DNA from: Paraburkholderia agricolaris
Lineage (GTDB): Bacteria > Pseudomonadota > Gammaproteobacteria > Burkholderiales > Burkholderiaceae
Reading direction: 5' to 3'
Length of the DNA stretch: 64,000 nt
Assembly: GCF_009455635.1 (NCBI RefSeq)
Contig: NZ_QPER01000002.1
Span: forward strand, 2,232,001 to 2,296,000
The notes beneath the pieces are model-generated. The model saw nothing but the letters and a program-made list of their open reading frames with translations, did no database searches and was not told the DNA's origin. How positions within the stretch are numbered: the first letter of the stretch is position 1; each line of letters begins with the position of its first letter. A program made the position numbers and the translations under genes. Below, in pieces: positions 50,410 through 59,585 of the stretch.

Positions 50410-50452
50410 AAAAACCAATAACACCACCGATCCACACTCGAAGAACGTTGCC

Positions 50453-52591
50453 ATGAACGTCAAAAAGAATACGTATCGCGCACTACTGCTCGCCACTTCT
50501 CTCGCCAGCGCCAAACCTTTGCTGGCGCAGCAAGCAACACCCGCCACCGGCGCGCCCGACAACACGCTGCCTGCCATCGCCGTCCAGGCCGCAGCCGATC
50601 GCTCCTACGACTCGAGCACCTCGAACACCGCGACGAAGATGAACATGTCGCTGATGGACGTGCCGCAAACGGTCAACGTCGTGCCGCGCGCGCTGCTCGA
50701 CGAACAGAACGCGACCTCGCTGCAGGACGCGTTGCGCAACGTGCCCGGCGTCGGCTTTTCGGTCGGCGACGGTCAGCGCGATCAGATCACCTTGCGCGGC
50801 TTCAACAACATCACCGATCAGTACGTCGACGGCATTCGCGACGACGCGCTCTACTATCGCGATCTGTCGAACGTTGAACGTGTCGACGTCCTGAAGGGTC
50901 CCGCGGCCGTGCTCTATGGACGCGGCTCGGCCGGCGGCCTGATCAACCGCGTGCTGAAAAAGCCGACGGCCAATCCCCAGCAGGCGGTAGGCGTAACGCT
51001 CGGCACCGAAGGCGAACGGCGCGGCGAATTCGATCTCGGCTGGAATGCGAACGACGCCGCGCGTTTTCGCATTACCGGTGCCGCCGAAAACTCGAATAGC
51101 TTTCGCGACCAGTTCCAGTTGAATCGCCAGGCGGTGGCGCCATCCGCGCAATTCCGCATCGATAAGGACACCATCCTCAATATCGAAGCCGATTATCTGC
51201 ACGACCGCCGCACTTCGGATCAAGGTCTGCCCGCCTATCTCGGCCGCCCGGTCAACGTGCCGATCAACACGTATTACGGTTCGGCCAACGCTGCGAGCAC
51301 GTCCTATAACGACGTGGACGCGAAGAGCGCGACCGTGTCGCTCGATCACCGCTTCAACGATTCGCTGTCGCTGCACACGGCCGTGCGTGCATACGACTTC
51401 TCGCTCGAACGCAAAAACTATGTGACGTATGAGCCGATCAGGACGGCGCAGAACCCGGTCGTCACACTCGATCAAAGCACCCGCTTTCGCCAGGATCATG
51501 GCGTGGATGGCCTCTTCGAGCTGACGCAGAAAACCACGCTGTTCGGCATGAAACACGAGCTGCTGTACGGCGTCGAGCTGTCGCAACAGCAAAAATTCGA
51601 CACCATCTACTCGACCAGCAAGGTCGCCACGTACAGCCTGTACGATCCGCAACTCGTCAACTTGCCGGGTGTTACCCCGGGCACGGCGGCAAAGACGAAT
51701 GCATCCACCGTGCTAGGACTCGCCGGCGTCTACGCGCAAGACCTGATCTCGCTGACCGAGCACTGGAAGATTCTTGCCGGCCTGCGCTTCGACTATCTGA
51801 CGCAAACCCGCAACGACTACACGTCGGCGCACGTGAATCTGGATCGCACGGATCGCGCGTGGAGTCCGCGTGTCGGTCTGATTTACGAGCCGCTCGATTG
51901 GGTGTCGCTGTACGCGTCGTATAGTCAGTCGTTCTCCCCGCTTGCCGATACGTTGATCAGCAGCGGCGCGTTCGCGAACGGCTCCGCGCTGGCGCCCCAG
52001 AAGACCACCAGCTTCGAAGTCGGCTCGAAGTTCGATCTGGGCCGCGCGAGCGCGAGCATCGCGCTGTTCGACATGAAGCAGACCAATCAGCAGATCGCCG
52101 ATCCGTCCAACCCGACTTACGCTCTGCCGATCGGCACGCAGCACGTACGCGGACTGGAACTGTCCACCACCGGTGAGATCGCGCCGAAGTGGTCGGTGTA
52201 CGCGGGCTATGCGTATCTGAACGGCAACGTCGACGGCTCGCCGCAAGCGAGTTCAGCCGGGCTGGTGCTGCACAACAATACGCCGGGCCTGATGCCGCGG
52301 CATAGCGCGAGCGTGTGGATCAAACGCGATCTGAAGTACGGGTTCTACGCGGCCGGCGGTGCGCAATTCCAGTCGGCGCGCTATACGTCGGCCAGCGACG
52401 CGGTCACGCTACCTTCTTTCGTGACGTTCGATCTCGGTGCGGGATATCACGGCAAGAACGTGGACGTGGCGTTGACGCTGGATAACCTGTTCGACCGCAA
52501 GTACTTCATCGCCGCACACGGTAACGCGGATATGTACAACATGCCGGGTGCGCCGCGCACGCTGACGGTGTCGGCAAGGTGGCATATGTGA
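50453..52591 (+). CDS. TonB-dependent siderophore receptor
   Basis: 712 aa outer-membrane receptor. A signal peptide ends near LLAQQ (residues 23-27). The plug domain (about 60-170) contains LMDVPQTVNVVPRALLDEQ, ALRNVPGVGFSVGDGQRDQI, LRGFNNITDQYVDGIRDDA and VLKGPAAVLYGRGSAGGLIN. The 22-strand barrel ends with NLFDRKYFIAAHGNADMYN and ...TLTVSARWHM. The plug pattern resembles the Fiu/FhuE/catecholate-type receptors; the siderophore cannot be named. No siderophore synthesis genes are nearby, so it likely takes up xenosiderophores. A Fur-like box precedes it and a bidirectional terminator follows. Confidence 0.93.
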   Translation: MNVKKNTYRALLLATSLASAKPLLAQQATPATGAPDNTLPAIAVQAAADRSYDSSTSNTATKMNMSLMDVPQTVNVVPRALLDEQNATSLQDALRNVPGVGFSVGDGQRDQITLRGFNNITDQYVDGIRDDALYYRDLSNVERVDVLKGPAAVLYGRGSAGGLINRVLKKPTANPQQAVGVTLGTEGERRGEFDLGWNANDAARFRITGAAENSNSFRDQFQLNRQAVAPSAQFRIDKDTILNIEADYLHDRRTSDQGLPAYLGRPVNVPINTYYGSANAASTSYNDVDAKSATVSLDHRFNDSLSLHTAVRAYDFSLERKNYVTYEPIRTAQNPVVTLDQSTRFRQDHGVDGLFELTQKTTLFGMKHELLYGVELSQQQKFDTIYSTSKVATYSLYDPQLVNLPGVTPGTAAKTNASTVLGLAGVYAQDLISLTEHWKILAGLRFDYLTQTRNDYTSAHVNLDRTDRAWSPRVGLIYEPLDWVSLYASYSQSFSPLADTLISSGAFANGSALAPQKTTSFEVGSKFDLGRASASIALFDMKQTNQQIADPSNPTYALPIGTQHVRGLELSTTGEIAPKWSVYAGYAYLNGNVDGSPQASSAGLVLHNNTPGLMPRHSASVWIKRDLKYGFYAAGGAQFQSARYTSASDAVTLPSFVTFDLGAGYHGKNVDVALTLDNLFDRKYFIAAHGNADMYNMPGAPRTLTVSARWHM

Positions 52592-52619
52592 GCGCTGTGA
52601 TGCGTTGATGCGTTGAACG

Positions 52620-52647
52620 AAAAACCGGGCAGCGCGCCCGGTTTTTT
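52620..52647. terminator. Bidirectional intrinsic terminator
   Basis: AAAAACCGGGC at 52620-52630 pairs perfectly with GCCCGGTTTTT at 52636-52646 around AGCGC, with T6 on the right and A5 on the left. It sits between the receptor gene and the convergent MFS gene and can serve both. Confidence 0.92.
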
Positions 52648-52656
52648 CGTCCAGCA

Positions 52657-53955
52657 TCACTGCGGCAGCACCTCGCCCTTAGTCTCCGGTGCAAACGGAA
52701 TCACGAACAAACCAGCAACAAACGCCAGCGCCGTGAGCGCCACCGGCACGCCGAGCGTATGCATATGCAGCACCGCTGCGCCGAGCAGAAAGTTGACACC
52801 CGCCCCGATAAACCGTCCGAACGAAGTGCAGAACGCGAACGCTGTGGCCCGGACGCGGGTCTCGAACTGCTCTGGCAACCACAGGCTGAACAGCGCAAAA
52901 TTGCCGCCGAAGAAGCCCAGCACAAAGAGCCACGCGATAAACGGCGCAAGTCCATTCGGCAGATAGAACGCCCAGCCGAAACTGCCGGCAATCGCTACCG
53001 CCATGCCGACGAAATAAATCGCCAGCGTCTTCTTACGCCCAATCCGTTCCGCGAGCGGCGGCAACGCGAGACAACCGAGAATCGTTGCGATCGACAGCAA
53101 GCCGGTTGCCAGCGAGGCCGTCCTGATTGCGTCGTTCTTCGTCATACCGGCCTTGGTGGCCAGCTGAATCACCGCTGAGGGCTCGTAGACCGCACCCGCC
53201 CACAAACCGACGATCGCGATCGTCAACAGAATGCACGCAACCCATGTGCGGCGCCGATACGTCGGCCCGAGGATTTCGCGCAGCGGTTTGGCACGCACGG
53301 TGCGCTCCTCGGCCTTCTGCCACTTCTCCGATTCCTTCACACGCAGCAGCACCAGAATCGCGACCACGACCGGCACCGCGCCGGTCAGGAACATCGCGCG
53401 CCAGCCGAAATGCACGCCGATCGTGTAGTTGAGCGCCGCCGCCAGAAAGAACCCCGCGTAGTAGCCCGTTTGCAGATACCCGGCGCCCATCTTGCGGCGA
53501 TCTTCCGGCCATGCCTCGGCCACATACGTGCCCGCCAGCGCCCACTCGCCGCCGATCCCCACGCCGGCAATGAAGCGATAGATGGCGAGTTCCCATACGT
53601 TGTGCGACGTCGCAGCCAGTCCCGTGAAAATGGCGAAGGTGAAAATGGTGCCCGCCAGCACCTTGGTGCGGCCGAAGCGATCCGCCAACGGCCCCCAGAT
53701 GAACGACAGCCCCCAGCCGACCAGGAATAGCGCAAACAGAATCGAACCGGCAAGGCCGACATTCGCGGGCGTCGCCGCATAGCCCGAGCGCGGCAGCAGT
53801 TCGGTCAACGCCGGCGTCAACACAAGCGCGTAGATGAACGAATCCATCCCGTCGAGCGTCCAGCCGGCCCACGCGCCCCAAAACCCCGCGATCTGCGAAC
53901 GATTGAGCGGCGTACGGCGCCGCGCGGCCGACGTGCGGTCGGTTAGTGAACTCAT
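52657..53955 (-). CDS. MFS transporter, probable malonate uptake
   Basis: 432 aa with 12 helices, metabolite:H+ symporter type. GFWGAWAGWTLDGMDSFIYAL in helix 1, LADRFGRTKVLAGTIF in the 2-3 loop and FIAGVGIGGEWALAGTYVAE in helix 4 are typical of dicarboxylate, sialate and aromatic acid carriers. I prefer the ATG at 53955 (MSSLTDRTS) because GGAGGA then has 5-nt spacing; an adjacent ATG at 53958 has only 2 nt. It is divergent from the mdc regulator and operon, and no other malonate transporter gene is present, so malonate is the likely substrate; this is inference. Confidence 0.82.
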   Translation of the reverse strand: MSSLTDRTSAARRRTPLNRSQIAGFWGAWAGWTLDGMDSFIYALVLTPALTELLPRSGYAATPANVGLAGSILFALFLVGWGLSFIWGPLADRFGRTKVLAGTIFTFAIFTGLAATSHNVWELAIYRFIAGVGIGGEWALAGTYVAEAWPEDRRKMGAGYLQTGYYAGFFLAAALNYTIGVHFGWRAMFLTGAVPVVVAILVLLRVKESEKWQKAEERTVRAKPLREILGPTYRRRTWVACILLTIAIVGLWAGAVYEPSAVIQLATKAGMTKNDAIRTASLATGLLSIATILGCLALPPLAERIGRKKTLAIYFVGMAVAIAGSFGWAFYLPNGLAPFIAWLFVLGFFGGNFALFSLWLPEQFETRVRATAFAFCTSFGRFIGAGVNFLLGAAVLHMHTLGVPVALTALAFVAGLFVIPFAPETKGEVLPQ

Positions 53956-54141
53956 CATGCTCCTCCAGCCCTGCGGTTGACGTACGTGTCTGACATAAAG
54001 GAAACGACGGGATGGTGCGCTTGCCGATGACTCGATTCGCCTCGTATAACGTCGAGAGATACAACGCAGGAAGAGCATCGCAGCCGGCCGGTGGTCAAAA
54101 ACTTTCCGGGTTTGCCCGCCTGTAAATGACGCATTTTCATA

Positions 54142-54158
54142 TATAATATTTGATATCA
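54142..54158 (+). promoter_or_regulatory. TATAAT promoter element and TGATATCA palindrome at the regulator start
   Basis: A perfect -10 box TATAAT at 54142-54147 lies only 10 nt before the ATG at 54158, and no Shine-Dalgarno is present. The -35 is weak (CTGTAA at best). TGATATCA at 54151-54158 is an 8-bp palindrome reaching into the start codon. This points to a leaderless or nearly leaderless message and possible autoregulation. Confidence 0.45.
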
Positions 54159-54928
54159 TGAACGATGCAACAGATGGTTTTCCCCTGGACGCCCAGGCGC
54201 GCAGCCCGCTTCTACCGGTAGCAGCGCCCCGTGAGAGCATGTCCCACGTGATCGCGGAGGCGCTGCGCGCGGCGATTGTCGACGGCAGCCTGGCGCCTGG
54301 TGCGCCGCTGCGGCAGGACGCGATCGCCCGGCATTTCTCGGTCAGCGCAATTCCCGTGCGCGAAGCCTTGCGCCAGCTCGAAAGCGAAGGCTGGACGAGA
54401 ACTGCCGTGCACAAAGGCGCGAGCGTCGCCCCTTTATCGGCGGACGAAGCACGCGAGATCTATGAGATCCGCTCCGCGCTGGAGAGCCTCGCCATCGGCC
54501 TCGCGATTCCGAATCACACCGCCGCCACGCTGCGCGAATCCGCCGCGCTCTGCCGCGCCGCCGAGCGCGAGCCGGACCCGTCGCTGTACGTCGCGCGTAA
54601 TGTGGCCTTTCATATGAGCCTGTATGCGCCCGCCGTCCGTCCGCAACTCGAGGACATGATCGGCACCCTGCACCGGCGCGGCGAACGGTATCTGCGCCTG
54701 AAGTTCGGTTTGCCGTCGTACAAGGGCGAGTCGGACAATGAACACGTCGCCCTGCTCGATGCGGTACAGCGCCGCGATATTCCTGCTGCACAGTCGCTGG
54801 TTGTCGCGCATCTGCTCGGCACCGGCGAGCTGCTCCATCGTTTTCTGACCGAACGCGCGCAAGCGGAAGCCGCGCTTGCGAATCAACCCAAGCCGCGCGC
54901 CAGACGCACGCGCACCACCGGGAGCTGA
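54158..54928 (+). CDS. GntR/FadR-family regulator of malonate utilisation
   Basis: 256 aa. The winged helix (about 28-90) has SHVIAEALRAAIVDGSLAPG and AIARHFSVSAIPVREALRQL. The FCD ligand domain (about 95-225) contains EIYEIRSALESLAIGLAI, NVAFHMSLY and the metal-site His in ESDNEHVALLDAV. It plays the role that MdcY has in Acinetobacter, a malonate-responsive repressor. Its stop is 8 nt before mdcA, so it is probably co-transcribed with the operon it controls. Confidence 0.88.
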   Translation: MNDATDGFPLDAQARSPLLPVAAPRESMSHVIAEALRAAIVDGSLAPGAPLRQDAIARHFSVSAIPVREALRQLESEGWTRTAVHKGASVAPLSADEAREIYEIRSALESLAIGLAIPNHTAATLRESAALCRAAEREPDPSLYVARNVAFHMSLYAPAVRPQLEDMIGTLHRRGERYLRLKFGLPSYKGESDNEHVALLDAVQRRDIPAAQSLVVAHLLGTGELLHRFLTERAQAEAALANQPKPRARRTRTTGS

Positions 54929-54936
54929 ATCCGCCG

Positions 54937-56607
54937 ATGAACCACCCCGCCGAAGCCACTGAAGCGTCCATCGCCACGCGCTCCTGGACGACCCGCCGCG
55001 ACGAAAAGAACCGTCGCCTCGCGGCCATTGCACCGTGGCTGGAAGACGGCATCCTGCCGACCAACCGCATCGTCGATGCACTCGAAACACTGATTCAACC
55101 TGGAGACCGCGTCGCACTCGAAGGCGACAACCAGAAACAGGCCGACTTCCTGTCCCGCTCGTTTGCCAAGGTCGATCCGCAAAAGATCCACGACGTGCAT
55201 CTGCTGATTTCGAGCATCAGTCGTCCTGAGCATCTAACACTGTTCGAACGCGGTATCACGCACAAGGTCGATTTCTCGTTTGCCGGGCCGCAGAGTTTGC
55301 GCGTCGCGCAGTTGCTCGAAGATGGCCAACTGGAAATCGGCGCGATCTATACGTACGTCGAGTTGTACGCACGCATGTTCGTCGACCTCACGCCGCACGT
55401 CGCGCTGCTGTGCGCGGAGAAGGCCGACCGTCACGGCAACCTGTACACCGGTCCGAACACCGAAGACACGCCGACCATTGCCGAAGCCGCCGCGTTCCGG
55501 CATGGCATCGTGATCGTGCAGGTCAATGAGATCGTCGACGAACTGCCGCGCGTCGATATCCCGGGTTCGTGGGTCGATGTGGTCGTGCAGGCGGATCGGC
55601 CCTTCGCGGTCGAACCGCTGTTCACGCGCGACCCGCGGCATATCGGCGATCTGCAGGTGCTCACCGCGATGATGGTGATTCGCGGCATCTACGAACCGTA
55701 CGGCGTGAGTTCGTTGAATCACGGTATCGGCTTCGATACCGCGGCGATCGAATTGTTGCTGCCCACGTATGGCGAATCGCTCGGCCTGAAAGGCAAAATC
55801 TGCCGCAACTGGACCCTTAATCCGCATCCCACCATGATCCCCGCGATCGAATCGGGATGGGTCGACAGCATCCATTGCTTCGGTAGCGAAGTCGGCATGG
55901 AGGCGTATATCGAAGCGCGTCCTGACGTATTTTTCACGGGCAACGACGGCAGCCTGCGCTCGAACCGCGTGCTGTGCCAACTGGCCGGTCAATACGGTGT
56001 CGATCTGTTTATCGGCTCGACCTTGCAGATCGACGCGGACGCGAATTCATCGACGGTCACGCGCGGACGTCTTGCCGGTTTCGGCGGTGCGCCGAACATG
56101 GGCCACGATCCGCGCGGCCGGCGTCATTCGAGCGAAGCATGGCTCAAGCTGCTGAAGAACCAGGGTCCGGTCTCGCGCGGGCAAAAGCTGGTCGTGCAGA
56201 TGGCCGAAACGTACAAGAAAGGCGGCGAACCGACTTTCGTCGATGAACTCGACGCGGTCGCTGTCGGCGCGAAAAGCGGCATGCCGATTGCACCTGTGAT
56301 GATCTACGGCGACGACGTGAGCCATGTCGTCACGGAGGAAGGCATCGCGTATCTGCACAAGGCCGAAGGAATCGACGAGCGGCGTGCGGCGCTGGCTGCG
56401 GTGGCCGGTGTGACGCCGATCGGGTTGCGCGCGAAGCCGGAGAAGACGGCCGAGTTACGTCGGCGCGGCATCGTCGCGTATCCGGAGGACCTCGGCATTC
56501 GGCGCGGCGAAGCGAAGCGTTCGCTGCTGGCGGCACGCAGCATCGACGATCTGGTGACGTGGTCGGGTGGCCTGTACGCGCCGCCGGCCCGCTTCAGGAG
56601 CTGGTAA
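54937..56607 (+). CDS. mdcA: Malonate decarboxylase alpha subunit (acetyl-ACP:malonate ACP transferase)
   Basis: 556 aa. MdcA moves the acyl-carrier protein from acetyl to malonate, giving malonyl-ACP and acetate. The start ATRSWTTRRDEKNRRLAAIA, HVALLCAEKADRHGNLYTGP, LGLKGKICRNWTLNPHPTMI and FGGAPNMGHDPRGRRHSSEA match MdcA. Length is normal for the family. It is the first structural gene of mdcABCDEGH, right after the regulator gene. Confidence 0.96.
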   Translation: MNHPAEATEASIATRSWTTRRDEKNRRLAAIAPWLEDGILPTNRIVDALETLIQPGDRVALEGDNQKQADFLSRSFAKVDPQKIHDVHLLISSISRPEHLTLFERGITHKVDFSFAGPQSLRVAQLLEDGQLEIGAIYTYVELYARMFVDLTPHVALLCAEKADRHGNLYTGPNTEDTPTIAEAAAFRHGIVIVQVNEIVDELPRVDIPGSWVDVVVQADRPFAVEPLFTRDPRHIGDLQVLTAMMVIRGIYEPYGVSSLNHGIGFDTAAIELLLPTYGESLGLKGKICRNWTLNPHPTMIPAIESGWVDSIHCFGSEVGMEAYIEARPDVFFTGNDGSLRSNRVLCQLAGQYGVDLFIGSTLQIDADANSSTVTRGRLAGFGGAPNMGHDPRGRRHSSEAWLKLLKNQGPVSRGQKLVVQMAETYKKGGEPTFVDELDAVAVGAKSGMPIAPVMIYGDDVSHVVTEEGIAYLHKAEGIDERRAALAAVAGVTPIGLRAKPEKTAELRRRGIVAYPEDLGIRRGEAKRSLLAARSIDDLVTWSGGLYAPPARFRSW

Positions 56608-56609
56608 CA

Positions 56610-57590
56610 ATGGCGCCTGCTGCTTTGCTCGAACGCGAGGCCGGCGCCATGCCGGCGATGCAAGCTGAATGCATGCCCCGCACCGCTGCATTGACTGACC
56701 GAAAGACGGCCGGCGTCGGAATACGCACGGCACTCTCCGATACGCAACTTGCGCACTACGCCGTCACCGCGCTAATCGAAGAAGCGCAACTTACGCCGAA
56801 GCCCGCGTTAGTCGACCGGCGCGGCAGCGGCGCGCATCGCGACCTCGATCTCGCCACCATGCTGCGCTCGGCACACACGCTCGAACCGACCTTCGCGGCG
56901 CTGGCACGCGCAGCACGCCAGCGCCGCGAACCCTCCGCGCTGTTGCGTGCCGAACTCGCGCAAATCGGCCGCGCCGGCGAGCAGAACATGTTGCATGCCA
57001 CTGGCGGCAGCAACGCACATCGCGGCGCAATCTGGATTGTCGGCTTGCTGGTGGCAGGTGCATCGATGTCAAGCAGTGCCACGCGTTTGAACGCGCCCAA
57101 GATTTGCACGCTCGCCGCGCGGATTGCGTGCTTCCCGGATCGCTTCGCCGCTCCCACCGATAGTCACGGCGAACGCGCGCGGCAGCGCTATCAGGTGGGT
57201 GGCGCGCGCCGTGAGGCACAGGACGGTTTCCCGCACGTCATCGATATCGGTTTGCCCGCGTTGCACGCGGCGCGAGCCAACGGTGTCGACGAAAACGCCG
57301 CGCGCATCGACGCCCTGCTCTCGATCATGGCCTCACTCGACGACACCTGCCTGCTGCATCGCGCGGGTTTGCCTGGTTTGCACGCTGCGCAGCACGGCGC
57401 TCACCGTGTGCTGGAGGCCGGCGGAAGTTCGACGCCGGACGGCCAGGCCGCCTTCGTGGCACTGGAACACGCACTGCTGTCGCTCAACGCATCCCCTGGC
57501 GGCGCAGCCGATCTGCTCGCCGCCACTCTCTTTCTCGACATGCTGGCGCATCACGACGCCGCTGGGAGCTCAGCCTCATGGAACATCTAA
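56610..57590 (+). CDS. mdcB: Triphosphoribosyl-dephospho-CoA synthase
   Basis: 326 aa CitG/MdcB-family enzyme that makes the prosthetic-group precursor from dephospho-CoA and ATP. Family pieces are TPKPALVDRRGSGAHRDLDL, GGSNAHRGAIW and DGFPHVIDIGLPALHAAR. The N-terminal 40 residues are longer than usual and not conserved. AGGAG lies in the end of mdcA, 2 nt separates the genes, and the end overlaps mdcC by 13 nt. Confidence 0.93.
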   Translation: MAPAALLEREAGAMPAMQAECMPRTAALTDRKTAGVGIRTALSDTQLAHYAVTALIEEAQLTPKPALVDRRGSGAHRDLDLATMLRSAHTLEPTFAALARAARQRREPSALLRAELAQIGRAGEQNMLHATGGSNAHRGAIWIVGLLVAGASMSSSATRLNAPKICTLAARIACFPDRFAAPTDSHGERARQRYQVGGARREAQDGFPHVIDIGLPALHAARANGVDENAARIDALLSIMASLDDTCLLHRAGLPGLHAAQHGAHRVLEAGGSSTPDGQAAFVALEHALLSLNASPGGAADLLAATLFLDMLAHHDAAGSSASWNI

Positions 57591-57892
57591 CCTTCGACTA
57601 TCCGGCGCAACGCGCCGTCACGACCCGCGCGCATGTCGGCGTAGTCGGCTCGGGCGATCTGGAAGTCCTGCTGTCGCCTGCCGAAACCAGTGCGGCCCTG
57701 AGCGCGCATGTGGTTGTGCGGACCAGCGTCGACGGTTACAGCCACATCTGGAAGAGCGTGCTCGACCGCTTCTTCAGCCGTTACGACGGTGCCGCGCAAA
57801 TCGAAATCAACGACTTCGGCGCGACACCCGGCGTCGTGGCGCTGCGGCTCGCGGAAGCCATCGAAGCGGCGCAACAGGGGGACGACGCATGA
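57578..57892 (+). CDS. mdcC: Malonate decarboxylase acyl-carrier protein (delta subunit)
   Basis: 104 aa carrier protein. Ser25 in GVVGSGDLEVL is the site that receives the phosphoribosyl-dephospho-CoA prosthetic group in the Klebsiella protein. It overlaps mdcB by 13 nt and mdcD by 4 nt (ATGA), which keeps subunits in step. Confidence 0.95.
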   Translation: MEHLTFDYPAQRAVTTRAHVGVVGSGDLEVLLSPAETSAALSAHVVVRTSVDGYSHIWKSVLDRFFSRYDGAAQIEINDFGATPGVVALRLAEAIEAAQQGDDA

Positions 57893-58773
57893 ACACCGCC
57901 GCCACCGCGCGTTCCGCGCCCATGCTGCTTGACAGCTTCATTGAACTGCCCGCGCGCGAACGTGCCCGCGCGCTGCTCGACGCGGGCACGTTCCGCGAAC
58001 TGCTCGGACCGTTCGACAAAATCGAATCGCCATGGCTGCCGCTGCAAGGTGTCGTCTGCCAGGCGGATGACGGCTGCGTGATCGCGCGCGGCACCATTGA
58101 CGGCGAACCGGCCGTGGTCGCCGCGATCGAGTCCGCGTTCCAGGGCGGCAGTATCGGCGAAGTCTCGGGCAGCAAGATCGCCGCTGCGCTCACCATGGCC
58201 TTGCGCGACTGCGAACGCGGCAAGATCGTCCGCCCCGTCGTGCTGTTCGAGACCGGTGGCGTGCGGCTTCAGGAAGCCAATCTCGGCCTCGCGGTAATCG
58301 CCGAGATTCAGGCCGCGATCGTCGCGTTGCGCCGGCATGTGCCGGTAGTCGGTGTGATCGCGGGAATGGTCGGTTGCTTTGGCGGCATGTCGCTGGCGGC
58401 GGCCTTGTGTTCGTATCTGGTCGTGACGAGGCAAGGACGGCTCGGCATGAACGGTCCCGAAGTCATCGAACAGGAAGCCGGTATCGAAGAACTCGACTCG
58501 AGCGACCGGCGCCGCGTGTGGCAATTGATCGGCGGCGAACAAAGAGCCGCGACCGCGCTCGCCGATCAACTGGTCGACGACGCTACAGACACCGTGCGCG
58601 CAGCCGTGCACGCCGCGTTCAGCCAGGGACTGCCAACCGCGCACCGCAGCGAACAGGTCGATATTTTCCTCGAGCGCCTCGCGCAGATCGACCCGGCCAG
58701 TGTGACACCTGAAACGATGCGTGACGTGTACAACCCATCTGCGCAAAACAACGCGCGCAAGGAGCAGGCATGA
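57889..58773 (+). CDS. mdcD: Malonate decarboxylase beta subunit
   Basis: 294 aa crotonase-fold subunit that together with MdcE decarboxylates malonyl-ACP to acetyl-ACP. Typical sequences are LLDAGTFRELLGPFDKIESP, ESAFQGGSIGEVSGSKIAAA and RLGMNGPEVIEQEAGIEELD. It starts inside the mdcC stop and overlaps mdcE by 4 nt. Confidence 0.95.
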   Translation: MNTAATARSAPMLLDSFIELPARERARALLDAGTFRELLGPFDKIESPWLPLQGVVCQADDGCVIARGTIDGEPAVVAAIESAFQGGSIGEVSGSKIAAALTMALRDCERGKIVRPVVLFETGGVRLQEANLGLAVIAEIQAAIVALRRHVPVVGVIAGMVGCFGGMSLAAALCSYLVVTRQGRLGMNGPEVIEQEAGIEELDSSDRRRVWQLIGGEQRAATALADQLVDDATDTVRAAVHAAFSQGLPTAHRSEQVDIFLERLAQIDPASVTPETMRDVYNPSAQNNARKEQA

Positions 58774-59585
58774 GCGATACCTCCCTCAGCCGCGGCGCGC
58801 GCTGGTTCCATGCGCTGGCCGGCGAACCGTCCAGCAAGGCGCCCGTATGGAGCGCCGATGCGTCGCTCGGCGGTGAGACCGCGCGCTTCATTGCGGTGGT
58901 CCCCGATCCCGACAATCGCTTTGCGCGCGCCACCGACAATGTCGTCGGTCTCGAACAAGGCTGGCAGCTCGCGCGCGCGGTACGCGAGGCCATCGCGCAG
59001 GACGAAACGAGCGGCACGCGCCGCCCGATCGTCGCGATCGTCGACGTCAAAAGTCAGGCGTATGGCTACCGCGAAGAGATGCTCGGCATTCACCTCGCGT
59101 GCGCGGCCGCGGTCGATGCGTACGCGACGGCGCGCGACGCCGGGCATCCGGTGATCGCGCTGATCGTCGGGCCCGCCATGTCCGGCGCGTTCCTCGCGCA
59201 CGGCTATCAGGCCAACCGGATCGTCGCCCTCGACGCGCCGGGCACGATGGTTCATGCGATGGGCAAGGAAGCAGCCGCCCGGGTCACGCGGCGCACCGTC
59301 GAAGCCCTCGACGCGCTCGGCGAAACGATTGTGCCGATGTCGTACTCGATGACGTCGTTTGCCAAGCTTGGCCTGCTCGATCAACTGATCGAAAACGTCG
59401 ACGCCGATGCACCGGATGCCGCGCAGATCGAGCACGTGCGTCAGGTGCTCACTGGGCAGATTCGCAGCGCCCGCGAAGGTCGGCGCGATCTTTCGCACCG
59501 CCTCGAATCGGCAGCGGCGCAGAAGAATCGCGCGGCGTCGATCGAAGTGCGGCGGCGTCTGGCCGAACAATGGGACGCTGCGTAA
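58770..59585 (+). CDS. mdcE: Malonate decarboxylase gamma subunit
   Basis: 271 aa crotonase-fold partner of MdcD. It has RGARWFHALAG at the start, IVDVKSQAYGYREEMLGIHL and LIVGPAMSGAFLAHGYQANR. Translation is coupled at both ends: ATGA with mdcD, TAATG with mdcG. Confidence 0.95.
   Translation: MSDTSLSRGARWFHALAGEPSSKAPVWSADASLGGETARFIAVVPDPDNRFARATDNVVGLEQGWQLARAVREAIAQDETSGTRRPIVAIVDVKSQAYGYREEMLGIHLACAAAVDAYATARDAGHPVIALIVGPAMSGAFLAHGYQANRIVALDAPGTMVHAMGKEAAARVTRRTVEALDALGETIVPMSYSMTSFAKLGLLDQLIENVDADAPDAAQIEHVRQVLTGQIRSAREGRRDLSHRLESAAAQKNRAASIEVRRRLAEQWDAA

Larger units (their letters stand above)
49938..50452. other. Intergenic region and long leader of the TonB receptor gene
   Basis: 515 nt without a convincing gene. 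In order it holds a hairpin after the EamA gene, a Fur-like box overlapping a TATAAT, a hairpin at the expected 5' end of the transcript, and a C9 tract close to the receptor start. A short open frame at 50148-50336 is rejected as leader. Confidence 0.6.
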
